Positions 44,789 to 56,704 of a stretch of DNA of 64,000 bases are shown in pieces. The position numbers and the translations under genes are program-made. The first letter of the stretch is position 1. The number at the start of each line of letters is the position of its first letter. Below the pieces are notes generated by a model. It was not told where the DNA came from, did not search any database, and saw only the letters and a program-made list of their open reading frames with translations. This stretch comes from Zopfochytrium polystomum (Eukaryota > Chytridiomycota > Chytridiomycetes > Chytridiales > Chytridiaceae): positions 372,001-436,000 of the forward strand of contig JAIVFJ010000010.1 of NCBI GenBank assembly GCA_025765615.1, written 5' to 3'.

Positions 44789-46369
44789 CTAGTAACTCGG
44801 CGACACAAACTCCTTCAACGATTGCATTTGGGCGCTGCCACGGCGTTTCGACTCTCTCAGCGCCTCTTGAAGTCCCTTCCCAAAGTTCATCGCTGCAAGA
44901 ACGCCAACTACGATGGTCGCCACGACCAGAATGCTTGTGAGGGTGATAAAGAGTGTCAGCGAGGTCTTCGAGGACTTGTAACGGTTTGCATTGCTTTCGT
45001 TCCGGTATATGTCGTAAAGCCGGGACATGAGATAACCAAGGCCGCCAAGCAGGCCAACGACGAGACAACCCATAAGGATTTTCGATTCTTTCTTCACAGA
45101 GAAGTAGGCCAGCACCAGAAGGATGATGGCAGCGGGTATGAGCGTGAAAATGTTCGAGTAGACAACAGTCGGGGACGTGTCGATTACAGCGAGTGAAATG
45201 TACTGGACAGTGAATCCCAAAAGGAAGAAAATATCCAGTTTCAGAAGCATCATGTAGATGTGATAGACGTAGAGTCGCGCTGTCATTGAGAAATGTAAGT
45301 ATCGCTTTAAAAGGCGAGGTACACATTTACATCTTAGCTGCACGTCAGCACCCATGTTTTTAAAAATAGACCACCCGAACATGTGATATAACTTGATTGC
45401 CAGTACAAGCCAGCCCACAAAGAATAGAACTCCTGCGCCAATTACAGAAATTTGGGCGTATTTGGCTTGGTGTCGCACAAAGCCGACTTGGTCAAACAAG
45501 TCTGACAGCCCTTGGCTCACATTCTTGCCAGTGAGAAGCTTTGACTGATAGAACGCAATAACAGAGTAGATAAGAGTGGCCAGGTTGAATACTGAGGTGG
45601 CTATAAGCTGTATAACTGAACTTGAAATGATCTGATGGGAAAGTGAAAAGGAGGTCATGAATTAAAATGATCAGACTCTTACGGCGTCAAAAGACAGGTA
45701 AAGCTGGAACAGCTGGGCTGCCATGAACAATGCGAGGTACACTGTAATAGCTCGAGCATTACCGACAATCAGATTGAGCTCATCGATATCTGAAGCCTCC
45801 TCCAAGAAAACTAGATCGTTGTACTCATTCAAGTGTTCGTGCATCACCCACGACTCGAGTGCAAGCAAGCCGAGAAGCTGAAGCAAGGACCATAAGAGTG
45901 CCATCCTGGCCCAATTGTCCTTTGGAATCTGGGCAAGGGTTTCCCAGTCAGATCCAGCCCATGGGGAATTGACATTTGGGGTGGCTCTTTTTCGGCAACT
46001 CACAATCAAACCGGGTTGGGAGGGCCGGGAAGACGAACCGTGGGCGTCAAAGTACGGTGCTGGTGAGGAAGATGTGGAATGTAACGCGTTGGGTCCGCCT
46101 TCATGGAGGGCGAAAGGGTTTTCGTGAAGAGTGCCCCCAGAGGCCGTGCCATAGTTGGAGAATGCAGGGCTGGTGATCTGGCGATGGTAGCCCTGCAGGG
46201 GAAGGCTCCCGCCGGCAGCGGCAGTCGTCGCAGAGGGCGTAGACGAGGAAGACGAGGAAGACGAGGAGGGCGGAACGTAGGAGGAAGAGGAGTTGGACGA
46301 GTGCGTCGCGTTGGTCGAGTTGCTGATGGCGGCCGCAGGCATCCGCTCGAGCGTTGCGTCAAGATCCAT
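44789..46369 (-). CDS. Polytopic membrane protein, UPF0658 Golgi type
   Basis: Exons 46369-45683 and 45631-44789 are joined in frame by a 51-base intron. After ~135 Ser-rich disordered residues come about seven membrane helices: MALLWSLLQLLGLLALESWV, ITVYLALFMAAQLFQLYLSF, VIQLIATSVFNLATLIYSVI, ISVIGAGVLFFVGWLVLAIK, IFFLLGFTVQYISLAVI, a pair ending LVLAYFSVKK and GCLVVGLLGGLGYL, and TLFITLTSILVVATIVVGVL. The order LYLSFDA..Q.IA...FNL...YS....YQ matches fungal UPF0658 Golgi proteins as I remember them. The function of that family is unknown. A possible extra 51-base phase-neutral intron lies at about 45330-45280. The gene converges on the phosphoesterase (102 bases). Confidence 0.65.
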
Positions 46370-46836
46370 CTTTCTGGGTGGGTGGCTGCTCCGTTTCTGC
46401 AGTTTTTGTTTTCTATTTTGTTTTTTTGCTTTTGTTTTACTTTTTTACAAGTTTGTATTATGATAGTGTAGATTGCACAGCCACCCACAGAGCCAGCGCA
46501 AGAAGAGAAGAAAAAAAAAAAGAAAAAAAAAACTGAAAAAGGAGTGAAGACGCCCCGCGTCCATTCGATGTAGAGACTTTAACAAGCAGAGGGAACGCGG
46601 CGGAACGGCCACTAACTACAGACTGCAGGCTACAGGCTGCGTGATGACGATGGCGACGACGGTTCCCCAAACAGTGGGCGTTGGTGACGGGAAATCCGAA
46701 ACCATTCAAAGAATGACCAGAGGGCGGGGCGCGGCAAGAGATACGACGAAGGCGTCGCCTCGACTGGGGAGCTGTTCGTGGGAAGTCCTTGGTAAACGTC
46801 CGTACGCCGCAAACAGCTTGAACAAACAGAAGTTCG

Positions 46837-47754
46837 TCAGACATGAGGCGGAGGCGGGAGCAAATCAGCATGGTACCTAAACAGCGAGCTGATACAGTTC
46901 GTTCCCCAGGTCCAGCTGCGATCCCAAAACCTCATCATGGCTCTCTCCGACCCCGAAAAAGAGCCTGTGCTGGTTCCCTCCTCTAAGTCCCGCAGGTTCT
47001 CCCATGTTCCGATCTGAGTCCATCGACGCCCGCCTTGGGTCCGACCCTCCGACAAAAACTCATCCCAGCTGGTGGCTGGAACAGTTGGCACGGAAGTCGT
47101 CTCAAACGCTGCAAGCTCCGGCGGCAGCATGCTCGAAATCGGGCTAGTCCCAAGTGTGGGAATTGTTCCATTTGTACTTATTGATCTTTCCAGACCAGTT
47201 CCACCTTTTATATACAAGGCGCTCGCGTCGGATCTCGGGACGACTGACGGTGCGGCCGTAGAACTTGTTGGACCCGCCGATGAAACAGCGGCGGCTGGCG
47301 AAGTTGGCCCTGACGGGTCCGCGGGTGCGGCTTTCATGAGAGCATCCGAAACGGCTGCTGATATGCGGCAATGGTCCAAAGGGATTTTGACGACTGTCAG
47401 GAGCTGAAGGTGATCGTCGTGGGCAAGCTTGTTCTCTCTCTTGATGGCCTCGCTCTGTTTCAAATGCCAGGACCAGGCACCGTTAGGAACGATCCCGCGA
47501 TCTGCAGAAAGAGTATGGCATCAAGGGCGGGCTGGCACATAGCGGGGAGGGGAGATTCCTCGGCTGCCAACTCATTTTGGGGGTCTCACACTGCACTCAT
47601 ACAGAATGGCCAATCCGGCAACCGTCGTTTCCGGCGTAACTTTGTGGAAAAGAAAGCGGCGCGATGAGTTGGAGCGCCGGGGCTGCCTCAGCTCAACTTC
47701 ATCCTGCCCGTTTTCGACAGGAGGTAGTGACCATCCCTCGGTCGAGAACATGGC
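46837..47754 (-). CDS. LysM-domain protein
   Basis: Exons 47754-47590 and 47454-46837 give 260 aa. Joined at AGT/AGC, residues about 33-81 form one LysM domain: FLFHKVTPETTVAGLAILYE, then SSEAIKRENKLAHDDHLQLL and TVVKIPL. This fits the LysM pattern HxVxxxDTLxGLAxKYxxS...I+..N+L....L.......IP. There is no clear signal peptide from this Met; the longer start at 47817 would add a hydrophobic leader (CVFCILLFLVVVEFTA). The rest is Ala/Ser/Pro-rich with a conserved-looking TSWDEFLSEG. The intracellular LYSMD/Ykl-type group is likelier than a chitin-binding effector, but the choice of start decides this. Confidence 0.65.
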
Positions 47755-48195
47755 GGTGAACTCAACAACAACAAGAAACAACAAAATGCAAAAAACGCAC
47801 AAATCACAGCGGCCCATGTGGAGTCATTCGGTCACGGCGAGGTTTTTTATTGACAACGCGCACATTAGAACATGACCTGCCCCCCCTTTAAACAGTGGGC
47901 TTAAGCGCGGACTCCTGCGTTGCAAGCAACGAAAACACTTGCCAGTTGGCCTGCCACACCAAGAACCACAAAAATACGTCGTCACAAGAATTGTTTTTTA
48001 AAACGAGTAAACAAATCTGGCCTTTCTCATCCGGTTGCAACGATGGGTTTGGCTTCTTACCATTCGATAGTTTGAAAAAGGAAAGAGCGGTCACCTCTTT
48101 GTGGTTTTCTCCCATCCTCACCAAGAAGCCGCCAGCCTGCCACAGAATGGGGGACATGTCAAGAAATCAATTTCTGAGCAGTCGGTGGTTGGAGA

Positions 48196-48793
48196 ATGGA
48201 GTCTGTTCTGGACGAGGTCTCACGCTTTTGCGCTACCCAGCTGCAGCGATACGGGTGAGAGTTCCAGGAAGGCCGCTGAAGATCGACTGGCGCTGCAGTT
48301 GCGATGCATTCGCAATCATTTTACACCCCATTCACTCACTTTCTCTGTCTTTTTCTCTCTTTCTGTTCCACTTTTCCGCGCGACCAAACCATCGCACGGG
48401 GAACGACACAACCGCACGATCACGATCGCAAATCGGCTGACGGTGTGCCGGCGCGCGCCATTCACAAACACTTCAAAAAAAAAAAAAAAAAAAAAAAGCG
48501 AGTGCGTGGACAGGGAAGGACCGCATTTCGGCGATCGGTGCCTTGAGCTGAAGCGCGAAGTGACGCGGTGCGCGTCGGACAACGTGAGCGCCGTCCGCGC
48601 GGTCAAGGAGAAGTGCTCGTCCCAAATCGAAGTGTACGAGCGGTGCCTTCAGAACAACGCTGCAGACCCGAGTGCGTGTGCGGAGCAAGTGCGTGCCCTG
48701 TACGACTGTACGCATCAACTTGGCGGGGGCGGGGGCGGGGGCGGCGGTGGCGGAAAGCGGAAGGGAGGAAGCGCCACATTCCAACATGAATAA
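48196..48793 (+). CDS. Quadruple CX9C protein (CHCHD5/Mix14 type)
   Basis: A small mitochondrial intermembrane-space protein imported by the Mia40 pathway. Exons 48196-48254 and 48499-48793 give 117 aa. Four CX9C motifs are visible: CATQLQRYGEC (completed by the splice), CLELKREVTRC, CSSQIEVYERC and CAEQVRALYDC. The spacing and ENEA/NNAADPSACAE-like link match CHCHD5 and yeast Mix14. The C-terminus has an 11-Gly run and a basic tail. The 3' splice site directly follows a ~23-base A-run. It diverges from the LysM gene (442 bases). Confidence 0.85.
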
Positions 48794-49203
48794 TTTGCAC
48801 AAACCGCGTTCTTTGCATATTCATGCCACTTTTTTGGAGGGCCAACTTTTTTTTTTTTTTTTTTTTTTTTCTTATTTCGTTTTTCGGGGTTTCTGTTTCT
48901 CGATTTGGAAACCCCAGCCCAGCGGCGGTCGTCGGGGCCACCCGAATGTGTGCGGCGGGCCTTGAAGCTTCCAAAAGAAAGGGCAAGAACGAACGAAGAG
49001 TTTGTTTTTGCTGTTGTTGTTGGCTGGCTGTTTCCCTTTCTGTCCAAACTGCCAAACAAAACCAAAAGCGGAAATGGAGAGGGGGACGGAGACGTCAAAA
49101 ACAAGAGAAAAAAGGAAAAAAAATAAAAAAATAATAAAAACAACTACAACAGTGTTTTTGGGACGCTGGGGACGGTGGTGTTGAGGAAGTGGTGAAGGCG
49201 ACG

Positions 49204-50833
49204 ATGACGCAGAGAAGGGCGGTGATGAAGGCCCCACCACTGCAGCTGGCGCTCCCGCTGCTGGTGCCGCTGTCGGTGCTGCTGCAGCCATCCACAAGCG
49301 TTGTCGTCGGCGTGTCCGCTCAGTCCTTCAGCTTTGGCGAGTACCGCGGATGCGTGGCAAAGTCCACCGGCACGGGCATCCAAGACTACTCGTCGACATC
49401 GCTCTGCTGCGGCAGCGGAAGCTACGTTGGTCTATATGACAGTTGCGTGCTCGGCCTCACCATCGTCAATGCTCTGTGTACCACCAAGTGCGTCTGCCTA
49501 GACAACATGCCGGCTTTGTCAGGCACCTTCTCCTGCCAGCCTTGCAGTGCAAACTCCGATCGAAATTGTGGGGAGTCGGGCCAGAACGATATGGCCATAT
49601 ACGCGATAGTGAAGGCAGGGAGCGGTGGCGGTGGCGGCGGCGACGTCCCACAGACCACCTCCCAAGTCGCCCCAGTTGACCCTACCACGCAGCGAGCTGT
49701 AACATCTACCACCCAAAACCCTCCAGCCCAAACAAGCTCGCAAGACCCTGGAAGCCTGCCGGTTGCAGGAGGGGTCAGTTCCCATTGGAGCATAATTATA
49801 GTCTGTATTGGTTTCGGTCTGACTTGCCTCCGATTTTTTTTTTTTTTTCCCCTCTTTTTTTTCTTAGCCTCCAACCACGAGCCAAAATGACCAAACTGAC
49901 AGTGCTGGAAGTGTCCCGTCAACAGGGATGGCGGGTTCGCGTACTGGAGACTCTTCAAGCGTCCCTGCATCAACAGCGAAAGATTCCCGATCCCAGAGCC
50001 TCACAGCAACGTCCCAGAAGGGAGGCTCGGTTGTTGGGTCGCCCACTGCGCCTGCCGGGACAGGAACAACGAGCGGACCGAATCAAAGCGCAAACACACC
50101 AGGCAGCATAAATACGGACGGTGGCGGAAGCGGAGTCAATACAACCGCGATTGTGGCGGGAACGGTGGCTGCATTTCTATTCCTTCTACTGCTCTCTTGT
50201 TGCGTTGTCGTTGCGACGCGCGGTCGTAACAAGGAGGAACAAAGTCCGTTCGAGTCTGGCGGGCGGATGCGCAGCAATTCTGGTGCCCCCTTGCTCTTAA
50301 TCGAGAAGGCTGACAGCGCCGAAGATAGCCACGCAACGTTCACCATGCAGAATGCGGACAGCTACGCCAATTACTCTTTGGGCTACGGTGGATTCTATGG
50401 CAAATCGGAGCTCCTCATCCCCGGCGAACTTTACGGCGAATCAACGGAGAGAGGTGTCATGATGCTTTCTTCGACGCGGACGCCGACCCCGCCAGCAGCC
50501 GTACTCAGTGCGGGGTACGGGATATCCGCTTCAGCCGCAGCAGCGTCGTTGCGGCGCGGTGAGGACCCATTCCAAACGTACGCGTCATTATCAATGATCC
50601 GCAGCAGAAGCGGCTCCATGCGGTCGCAATCGTCGCAGTCGTCGATCGGCCCGGATGGGACCCTTTTGCTGTCGGCGGAGGCAGAGGCCGCGTACACACT
50701 GGCGCGGCCAATACCGTCAACGGCCGAGGCCGTCATGCATCGCAAGTCTCTAGCCTACACTGTCCGTAAGACAGAACCAGCGTCGTACGACGATGACGAC
50801 AGCGAGGCCGCGCGCGTCCAGCCTGTGTCGTGA
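49204..50833 (+). CDS. WSC-like single-pass surface protein
   Basis: Likely a cell-wall sensor or adhesin. Exons 49204-49773 and 49868-50833 give 511 aa. The signal peptide MKAPPLQLALPLLVPLSVLL is inside the first 40 residues. A Cys-rich domain (GCVAKSTG, SLCCGSG, YDSCVLG, CTTKCVCL, CQPCSANSDRNCG) resembles WSC modules, especially the last block. A Ser/Thr/Pro-rich stalk follows. The membrane helix is AIVAGTVAAFLFLLLLSCCV, then the basic stop ATRGRNK and a ~200-residue Ser-rich cytoplasmic tail. The intron contains a T-rich 3' end. The WSC match is partial, so other Cys-rich ectodomains are possible. Confidence 0.6.
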
Positions 50834-51576
50834 CCATGCTTGTGACATTTTCACACAGCTCGATCGCTCTCACTATTCCAAAGAGTTCTTACGATGGGAC
50901 AACCAACCGAGTTCTTTTTTTTTTTTTTTTGTTTCTTGTTCTGGTAAATAGACGAGAATGCGAAAAGTACAGCATACTGCTCTCTTCTTCTCTCAAATAT
51001 CCGAGTGCCTTGGGTCACCAAAGCCAAACGCATTGCAGAGTGAGGTGGGGGAGAGAAGGCGAGCACTCCTTTCCCGCCTGGAACTGTTTTACTCCTCTCA
51101 GGCTTCCTTGAGGTTCGACTCCCCAAACGAAAGGTGTTCTCGGCGTTGATATTGCCGTCGCACACCCAGGGCGACCGGCACCACAGGGCTTCCCGGGAAG
51201 ACATCGCGCCGTTTTCGGCGGAGGCATGGTGTCCTCTTCGGCTGTCGGGGCGGTCGGTTGGCCGCAGCTGGGGACGCGATGCCTCTTGCACCACAGCCAG
51301 AGTCGCCCACATCGCTGGTCACTCCCGCTGCGCGTTGCCAAACGTGTGAGCGCGGCCGACGCCAGCCAACGCATGCACAGCACGCCGGGCTTGGACCTCA
51401 CGCCATCGCCTCCAGACGTCTCCGACTGCGTCGTGCAGGAGCGTAAGAGACTTTTGCCCACAAGCCTCGGCATTTAACGTTGCGGAGGATAATTGGACCA
51501 ATAAGGGACAAAAGCTGTGATTCATTGGAGGAGAAAAAGAGGGACAAAGGAAGAAAGAAAGGAAACTGACTGCAAA
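50834..51576. other. Intergenic, no gene
   Basis: Both strands have open frames in GC-rich DNA (51.0-51.5 kb), but no domain or credible exon structure. A T-run lies at 50916. A GGTTCGACTCC word at about 51112 is not part of a tRNA cloverleaf. Confidence 0.35.
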
Positions 51577-52905
51577 ATGGCCGATATTCCCGCGGACGAT
51601 CCTGGGGTGAGCGGAAAGGATGAGAGTTGGCTCGTTCTTCAACAACCGAGGTATGCGATCGCCTAATCCTCGTGCTTCTATTTCATCCTAGGCCCTCTTC
51701 GAGGGAATGAAGAAGCGGAAGAAGAAGAAGCCAAAAGCTTTAGATGAGGTCCGTGTTGTCGAGAACTGTGCTTGCACTGAGCCATGCTGAGAACAGGAAT
51801 CTGCGCCTGCGCCTGTTGAGGCATCAGAATCAGCGGCTCCCGTAGTTCAAGAAACTGCTCAAGCTGTAGAACCAGAGCCAGCGGCGCCGGCCGATCACGT
51901 CGCAGATGCTGTTGCCGCCCAGTCCGCGGAAGACTCGACCGTCCCCGCTCCGGCTGCCGCAGCCTTTGATTTCGGTCCGAAGAAGAAGAAAGGCAACAAG
52001 AAAAGACCAGATTTGGCTGAGTTCGAGAAGATTTTGAAGGCCGAGGGAGGCGTTCAGACCGGAGAAGACGCTGTTGACGACTCGGCCGCCGGTGTCGAGA
52101 CCGGAGCACAATCGTCTTCAACGGCTGATGTGGGTGAAGGCAGCAGTGGTGTGTTGCCATCGCAGGACGGCGGATCGGAGGAGCCATGGCTTGGATCTAC
52201 AAGAGACTACACGTACGATGAGGTGATGCAAGGGCTCCTTCTTCCTCAAGGCGTACTAAAACTATGTGCTGCCCGTACAGCTCCTTACTCGTGTTTTCAG
52301 GATCATTCGCCAGCAGAATCCTGACATCTCTGGAGAAAAGAACAAATACCGTTTGCCCCCACCACAAGTACTTCGAGAAGGCACTAAAAAGACTGTCTTC
52401 GCAAACGTCGTTGAGTTGTCAAAGAAGTATGCTGCATTCTGAGGGGGTGCGTTGGCGTTTCTGACGGTATTCTGCAAAGGATGCGCCGAGAGCCAGACCA
52501 CGTGATTCAGTACCTGTTCTCTGAGTTGGGAACTACAGGATCTGTCGATGGAAGCCAGCGCCTTGTCATCCGGGGTCGATTCCCTCAGAAACACATTGAG
52601 AATGTGTTGAAGCGATACATCGGTTGGTTCACTTCGAGGTGCTGAACCATTCTGACCCATCTGGCGACAGTGGAGTATGTGACCTGCAGAACCTGCAAGT
52701 CAGGCGATACAATTTTGTCCAAGGAAAACAGGCTCTTCTTCTTGCAGTGCCAATCGTGTGGGTCCACCAAATCCGTGTCGGCTATCAAGACAGGATTTGT
52801 TGCTCAAACCCAGAAACGCTCTGGTAGGCTGCTAACTTGTCTTTCACTGTCTTTCCACTCTAACAATGATTACTCGAAGCTCAAAGAGCAGCGGCGGGGG
52901 TCTAA
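51577..52905 (+). CDS. SUI3: eIF2 beta subunit
   Basis: Translation initiation factor 2 beta, part of the Met-tRNAi carrier and the contact for eIF5 and eIF2B. Exons: 51577-51606, 51692-51748, 51797-52222, 52281-52426, 52480-52622, 52671-52823 and 52880-52905 (326 aa). Lys-rich blocks KKRKKKKPK and [14 protein letters not shown] lie in the N-terminal half; yeast has three such K-boxes. The C-terminal domain shows [57 protein letters not shown] and the zinc site [20 protein letters not shown] with QCQSCG. It ends [11 protein letters not shown]. It converges on the septin gene, 164 bases apart. Confidence 0.95.
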
Positions 52906-53069
52906 CAGGGGTGGAAGAGGGAGCTTCCTTGAAAGTCTTATCAACCGTGTTCAAAAAAAGAAAGATCATCAAAACAGTTGTAAGCGCAATCTAACAGACA
53001 AACACTCGCGATTCGGGGCAAAACAAAGGGTGGAAATGGAAAAACTAAAGTTGTGTGGGAAGCGAGTCT

Positions 53070-54592
53070 TCACTTCTTGCGCTGGGCAACAAGCTCCTCC
53101 AATTCCTCTTCGAGGGCTTTGACCTGCTTGTGCTGATTTTCGAGGTCGAGGTTGAGGCGGTCACGTTCAGCGATGAGCTGGAGGAAGTGGTGTTAGGGCA
53201 ATAAGGATCTAGATGGCAGTCGAACCTTCTGCTCCCATTGCCTGAATCGGTTCTCCTCCATCCGAACTTGCTCCGTGAACCGTTTTCGAAGCGATTCTTC
53301 TTCTTCCCGCATTTTCTGCTCCAGGCCCTTTCTCGCGCGAATGGCTGGGTCATCGTCCGACCTCCCCTCAGCCGTCAGCTTGGCTGCGCGGAAATTTTCG
53401 AAGTGATGCTCCTCCGTCGAGGAGATCAGATCGTGCATGTGCGTGCGTATCAGGAGGTTACGCAACTTTTTAAAATCGCAATGATTTTCATTTTCCACTG
53501 CATTTAGAAACAGAAAACGCCTCAGCAAGAATCTGGCAAAAAGCCCAAACAAACGAACCTTCGGCAACACCCCAAAGATACTGGCGTCCACGTACTTTTT
53601 GGCCATTCACGGCAACATCAGTTTCACTGGCAATGATGGAAAACGGCATAGCAGACTAGACTTCATTAGGAATGCCACAGGACCAGTTGGGCCTTACCAG
53701 AATGCTTGTGTTTCGACGAGTGGCCTCTTCATCCTCACTGTGAACAGGAGGGCTATATACGTTGATTCCGTGAGTGGAAATGCAGTCTCGAATCTATCAC
53801 ATACACAGATTTCACTTTCAACAAAACAGTGCTGCCAAACATGATAAACGGTGCGACTTACCCTGTCCTTGAACGCGGCAATATCCGCGGGCGTCAATGT
53901 ATCGGCCTTGGCAATGACTGGAATCAAATTCACTCGGGTACTTAAGTGCTTCATGACTTCAATGTCCAAGGGCTTGAGACTGCGAGCATCCATTAGTCGG
54001 GTTCTCTTTTGGGCTCTAGTTTACTTATGTCCACTTGGGTTGATAAAGTAAAGGCAGACATGCACGCGCAGGTCGTCCGGCGACTTGCGGCTCGCACGGC
54101 TCTCGTGGTGCATGTAAGCTTGATGCTGTTCATCAAGAAATTCTACGATCGGCACCCAGCAGTCTTCGTTGTTAACGTAGTCACCGAATCCAGGAGTATC
54201 GATCACAGTAAGTCGAACATTGAAGCCCTTCTCCTCAATCTCTGCCATACACCTTCAGCTAAGATTTGCAAATGTGGACAAGACTAACCAGCCCTAACAA
54301 CGTCGATTTGAACAGTTCGTTCCATTTGCTTCGCAAATCTGTGTTCAGGTTTCTTGTACTCACGAAGAAGTGTAGTGAAGAGAGTGTTGATGAAGGTCGA
54401 CTTCCCCAGACCAGATTCACCTTGGTGCATCTGATCAGAAGAAGATCCAGGAGGAAGGTACCGAAACTCACCAACTACCATGATGGTCAAATTCGTTCCT
54501 TTGCGGGAAACGATTTTGTGTCGCTGGTTCGGCAGGTTTGCGATACCTATGGTGGACGTCATCGCTGACACAGGTGCAGCTGCCGGCGCCAT
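53070..54592 (-). CDS. Septin, CDC11-like
   Basis: A GTP-binding filament protein of septum and cortex. Start [20 protein letters not shown] at 54592; the stop is at 53070-53072. Exons join through phase-matched introns after VVG, VVRA, PSGH, KDR, TSIL, GVAE and WEQK. Visible motifs are [16 protein letters not shown], the P-loop [53 protein letters not shown] and [22 protein letters not shown]-terminal coiled coil ends [18 protein letters not shown] suggests the CDC11 branch, but CDC3/CDC12 cannot be excluded. Confidence 0.93.
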
Positions 54593-55477
54593 TTTCCTGT
54601 GATGGATGAAGCACGATGAGCTTGCTCTCGTTCTACGCAAGATCGGTGGAAAGGGCGGCCCCACGTTCAGATAAAGTCAAGCAAAACCCGGCTCTTAGCA
54701 TGTTCTCGGCCGCGGGTGCCTAGACCAACCCACCTCCCTCACGTCGCAGCACATACCTTCCCTCTTCTTGAATTTTTTGGAGCTGCTGCTGTGATTGGTC
54801 GCCGCACAACCGTTTGTCTCTGTCTTTGGAAGCTGGTTTAACCAATTTAAGTGGTTCAACTTTGCAGTCGCCAGCGACGCAAACCTTCAAGAACAACAAC
54901 TTGACATTCGTCCTTCTCTATAATACTGTTGCCGCGATCGCTACTGTGCCTGCACACTATCCCCAGCTCCGAAAGCAAGGCCACAAACAACACCTTTAGA
55001 GCAGTCAACCGGAAAAAAACGTCTAAGGAGCTCAGACCACAGACGCACACACCCCATCCGTCCCTGCCACCATCTGCCAATGTCGACGAAAGGGGTCGTC
55101 GGAGTAGTATGCCGCAGTTTATCGGTAATCAAGTGTTCTGTGAGTGACGAGGGAAAGGACCAGGAAACACGCAAAAATAAAAAACCAAAGAGAAAAAAGA
55201 AAGAACAGGAAAGAGTCAGCAAACTTGAGAATGAAAAATCAAAGATGCAGCACTTACAAGCACTTTAAGCCTGCTAAAAGCAATTCTCGGGTGAGATTAA
55301 ACCTCAAATAAAACATCACGCAGAGACTAAGTTAGAAAACAACTTTGAAGCCCAATGAAAAACACTCAAATGCCTACCAGATTTTTTTTTCTAGAGGATC
55401 CTGAATGTCGTACTGCATTCCCTCGTACTCTGGATGAGAACGCAATTGCAAATGGAATTATTCACAACCACATCTCT
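54593..55477. other. Septin promoter side; no gene
   Basis: Only short frames and no domain. AT-rich DNA precedes the solo LTR. Confidence 0.35.
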
Positions 55478-55668
55478 TGTTATGAATCACCCTCTGGAAA
55501 CCTCTGGAACCTTCTAGACATTCCTTCATGGAACCTTGTGGAACCTTCTGGAACCTTCTTTGCTTTCCTGACTTGTATTGTTGTCATTGGTATCATTGGT
55601 ATCATTCTGTTACTAATTGCTCTTTCTGGAGCTTTCTTTGAGTCTTGACAAGGAAGACTCTCAAAAGG
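55478..55668 (+). repeat. Chromovirus-family LTR, left part
   Basis: Starts TGTTATGAATCACC and stops at CTCTCAAAAGG, exactly before the TATA box. The LTR resumes at 56705-56823. A family-B LTR is inserted between the halves. The outer flanks TCTCT and GGGAG do not match. Confidence 0.85.
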
Positions 55669-56028
55669 TGTTAGGCAGAACTGACTGGTTAGCAGCAAGA
55701 GGCACAAGACGGACCTGAACCTGTTGTGACTGTCAGTTACCGTTCTCACAATGCCCATGAGAGAGCCACTGCCAATGCAGACCTGGGCGCTGGCTTGCGC
55801 TGTTGACAAATACTCTGAGTATTAAGTGGAGCAGAAACCTGGTGTTAACAGTTTTCCTCCTCCTCTGCTCAAGCAGATAATATAGGAGAGGCTTTTACCC
55901 TGTGCCAGTCACGCTTACCTAGCAACTATTACAGCGTGTATATCATCATCATGTATCAATTAATTCATAACAGAGTTTTTCTCTTTCTCTCCAAGTTTGG
56001 GAGAAGGACCACCCACAAACACACATAT

Positions 56029-56268
56029 TGTCAGGAACAGGGCAGGACAGGACAAGGCAGAGAAGGAACTGAGAGGAGTGATGATTGTATTGGAAACAAT
56101 AATTAACTTGAGGGATGGGACAGGTTCCCCATCCCCCTTTTATACCTTTTGAGAGTCTTCCTTGTCAAGACTCAAAGAAAGTTCCAGAAAGAGCAATTAG
56201 TAATACAATGATACCAATGATACCAATGACAACAAGACAAGTCAGGAAAGTAAAGAAGGTTCCAGAAG
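56029..56268 (-). repeat. Nested minus-strand chromovirus solo LTR (left part)
   Basis: TGTCAGGAAC...GGTTCCAGAAG; the right part is 56577-56650, ending ATTCATAACA. It sits inside the family-B LTR with near-matching flanks CATAT and CATCT. It is interrupted in its GAA/TTC array by the next LTR. Confidence 0.85.
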
Positions 56269-56576
56269 TGTTATGAATCACCCTCTGGAACCTTCTGGAA
56301 CCTTCTAGAACATTCCTTCATGGAACCTTGTGGAACCTTCTGGAACCTTCTTTGCTTTCCTGACTTGTCTTGTTGTCATTGGTATCATTGGTATCATTGT
56401 ATTACTAATTGCTCTTTCTGGAACTTTCTTGGAGTCTTGACAAGGAACACTCTCAAAAGGTATAAAAGGGGGATGGGGGACCTGTCCCATCCCTCAAGTG
56501 AATTATTGTTTCCAATACAATCATCACTCCTCTCAGTTCCTTGTCTGCCTTGTCCTGTCCTGCCCTGTTCCTGACA
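56269..56576 (+). mobile_element. Nested plus-strand chromovirus solo LTR (308 bp)
   Basis: TGTTATGAATC...CCTGACA with AGAAG at 56264-56268 and AGAAG at 56577-56581, a perfect 5-bp target duplication. The target is the heat-shock-type array of the minus-strand LTR. Confidence 0.92.
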
Positions 56577-56650
56577 AGAAGGTTCCACAAGGTTCCATGA
56601 AGGAATGTTCTAGAGGGTTCCAGAGGTTTCCAGAGGCGTGATTCATAACA
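56577..56650 (-). repeat. Nested minus-strand chromovirus solo LTR (right part)
   Basis: Continuation of 56029-56268, from AGAAGGTTCCACAAGG to ATTCATAACA. Confidence 0.8.
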
Positions 56651-56704
56651 CATCTCCTCTTCATTCACTCCTTCCACTCACTCACTCAGAGTAGACTGTT
56701 TACA

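Larger units (their letters stand above)
55669..56704 (+). mobile_element. Solo LTR of family B with nested LTRs
   Basis: TGTTAGGCAGAACTGAC...CTGTTTACA, flanked by AAGG at 55665-55668 and AAGG at 56705-56708. Removing it with one AAGG rebuilds CTCAAAAGGTATAAAAGG, the intact TATA region of the surrounding LTR. Without the nested chromovirus LTRs (56029-56650) it is about 414 bp. This defines family B as an LTR with TG...CA ends and a 4-bp target duplication. Confidence 0.8.

Noticed and set aside
51105..51125. GGTTCGACTCC word like a tRNA B box
   Set aside because: No matching acceptor, D or anticodon arms around it on either strand.
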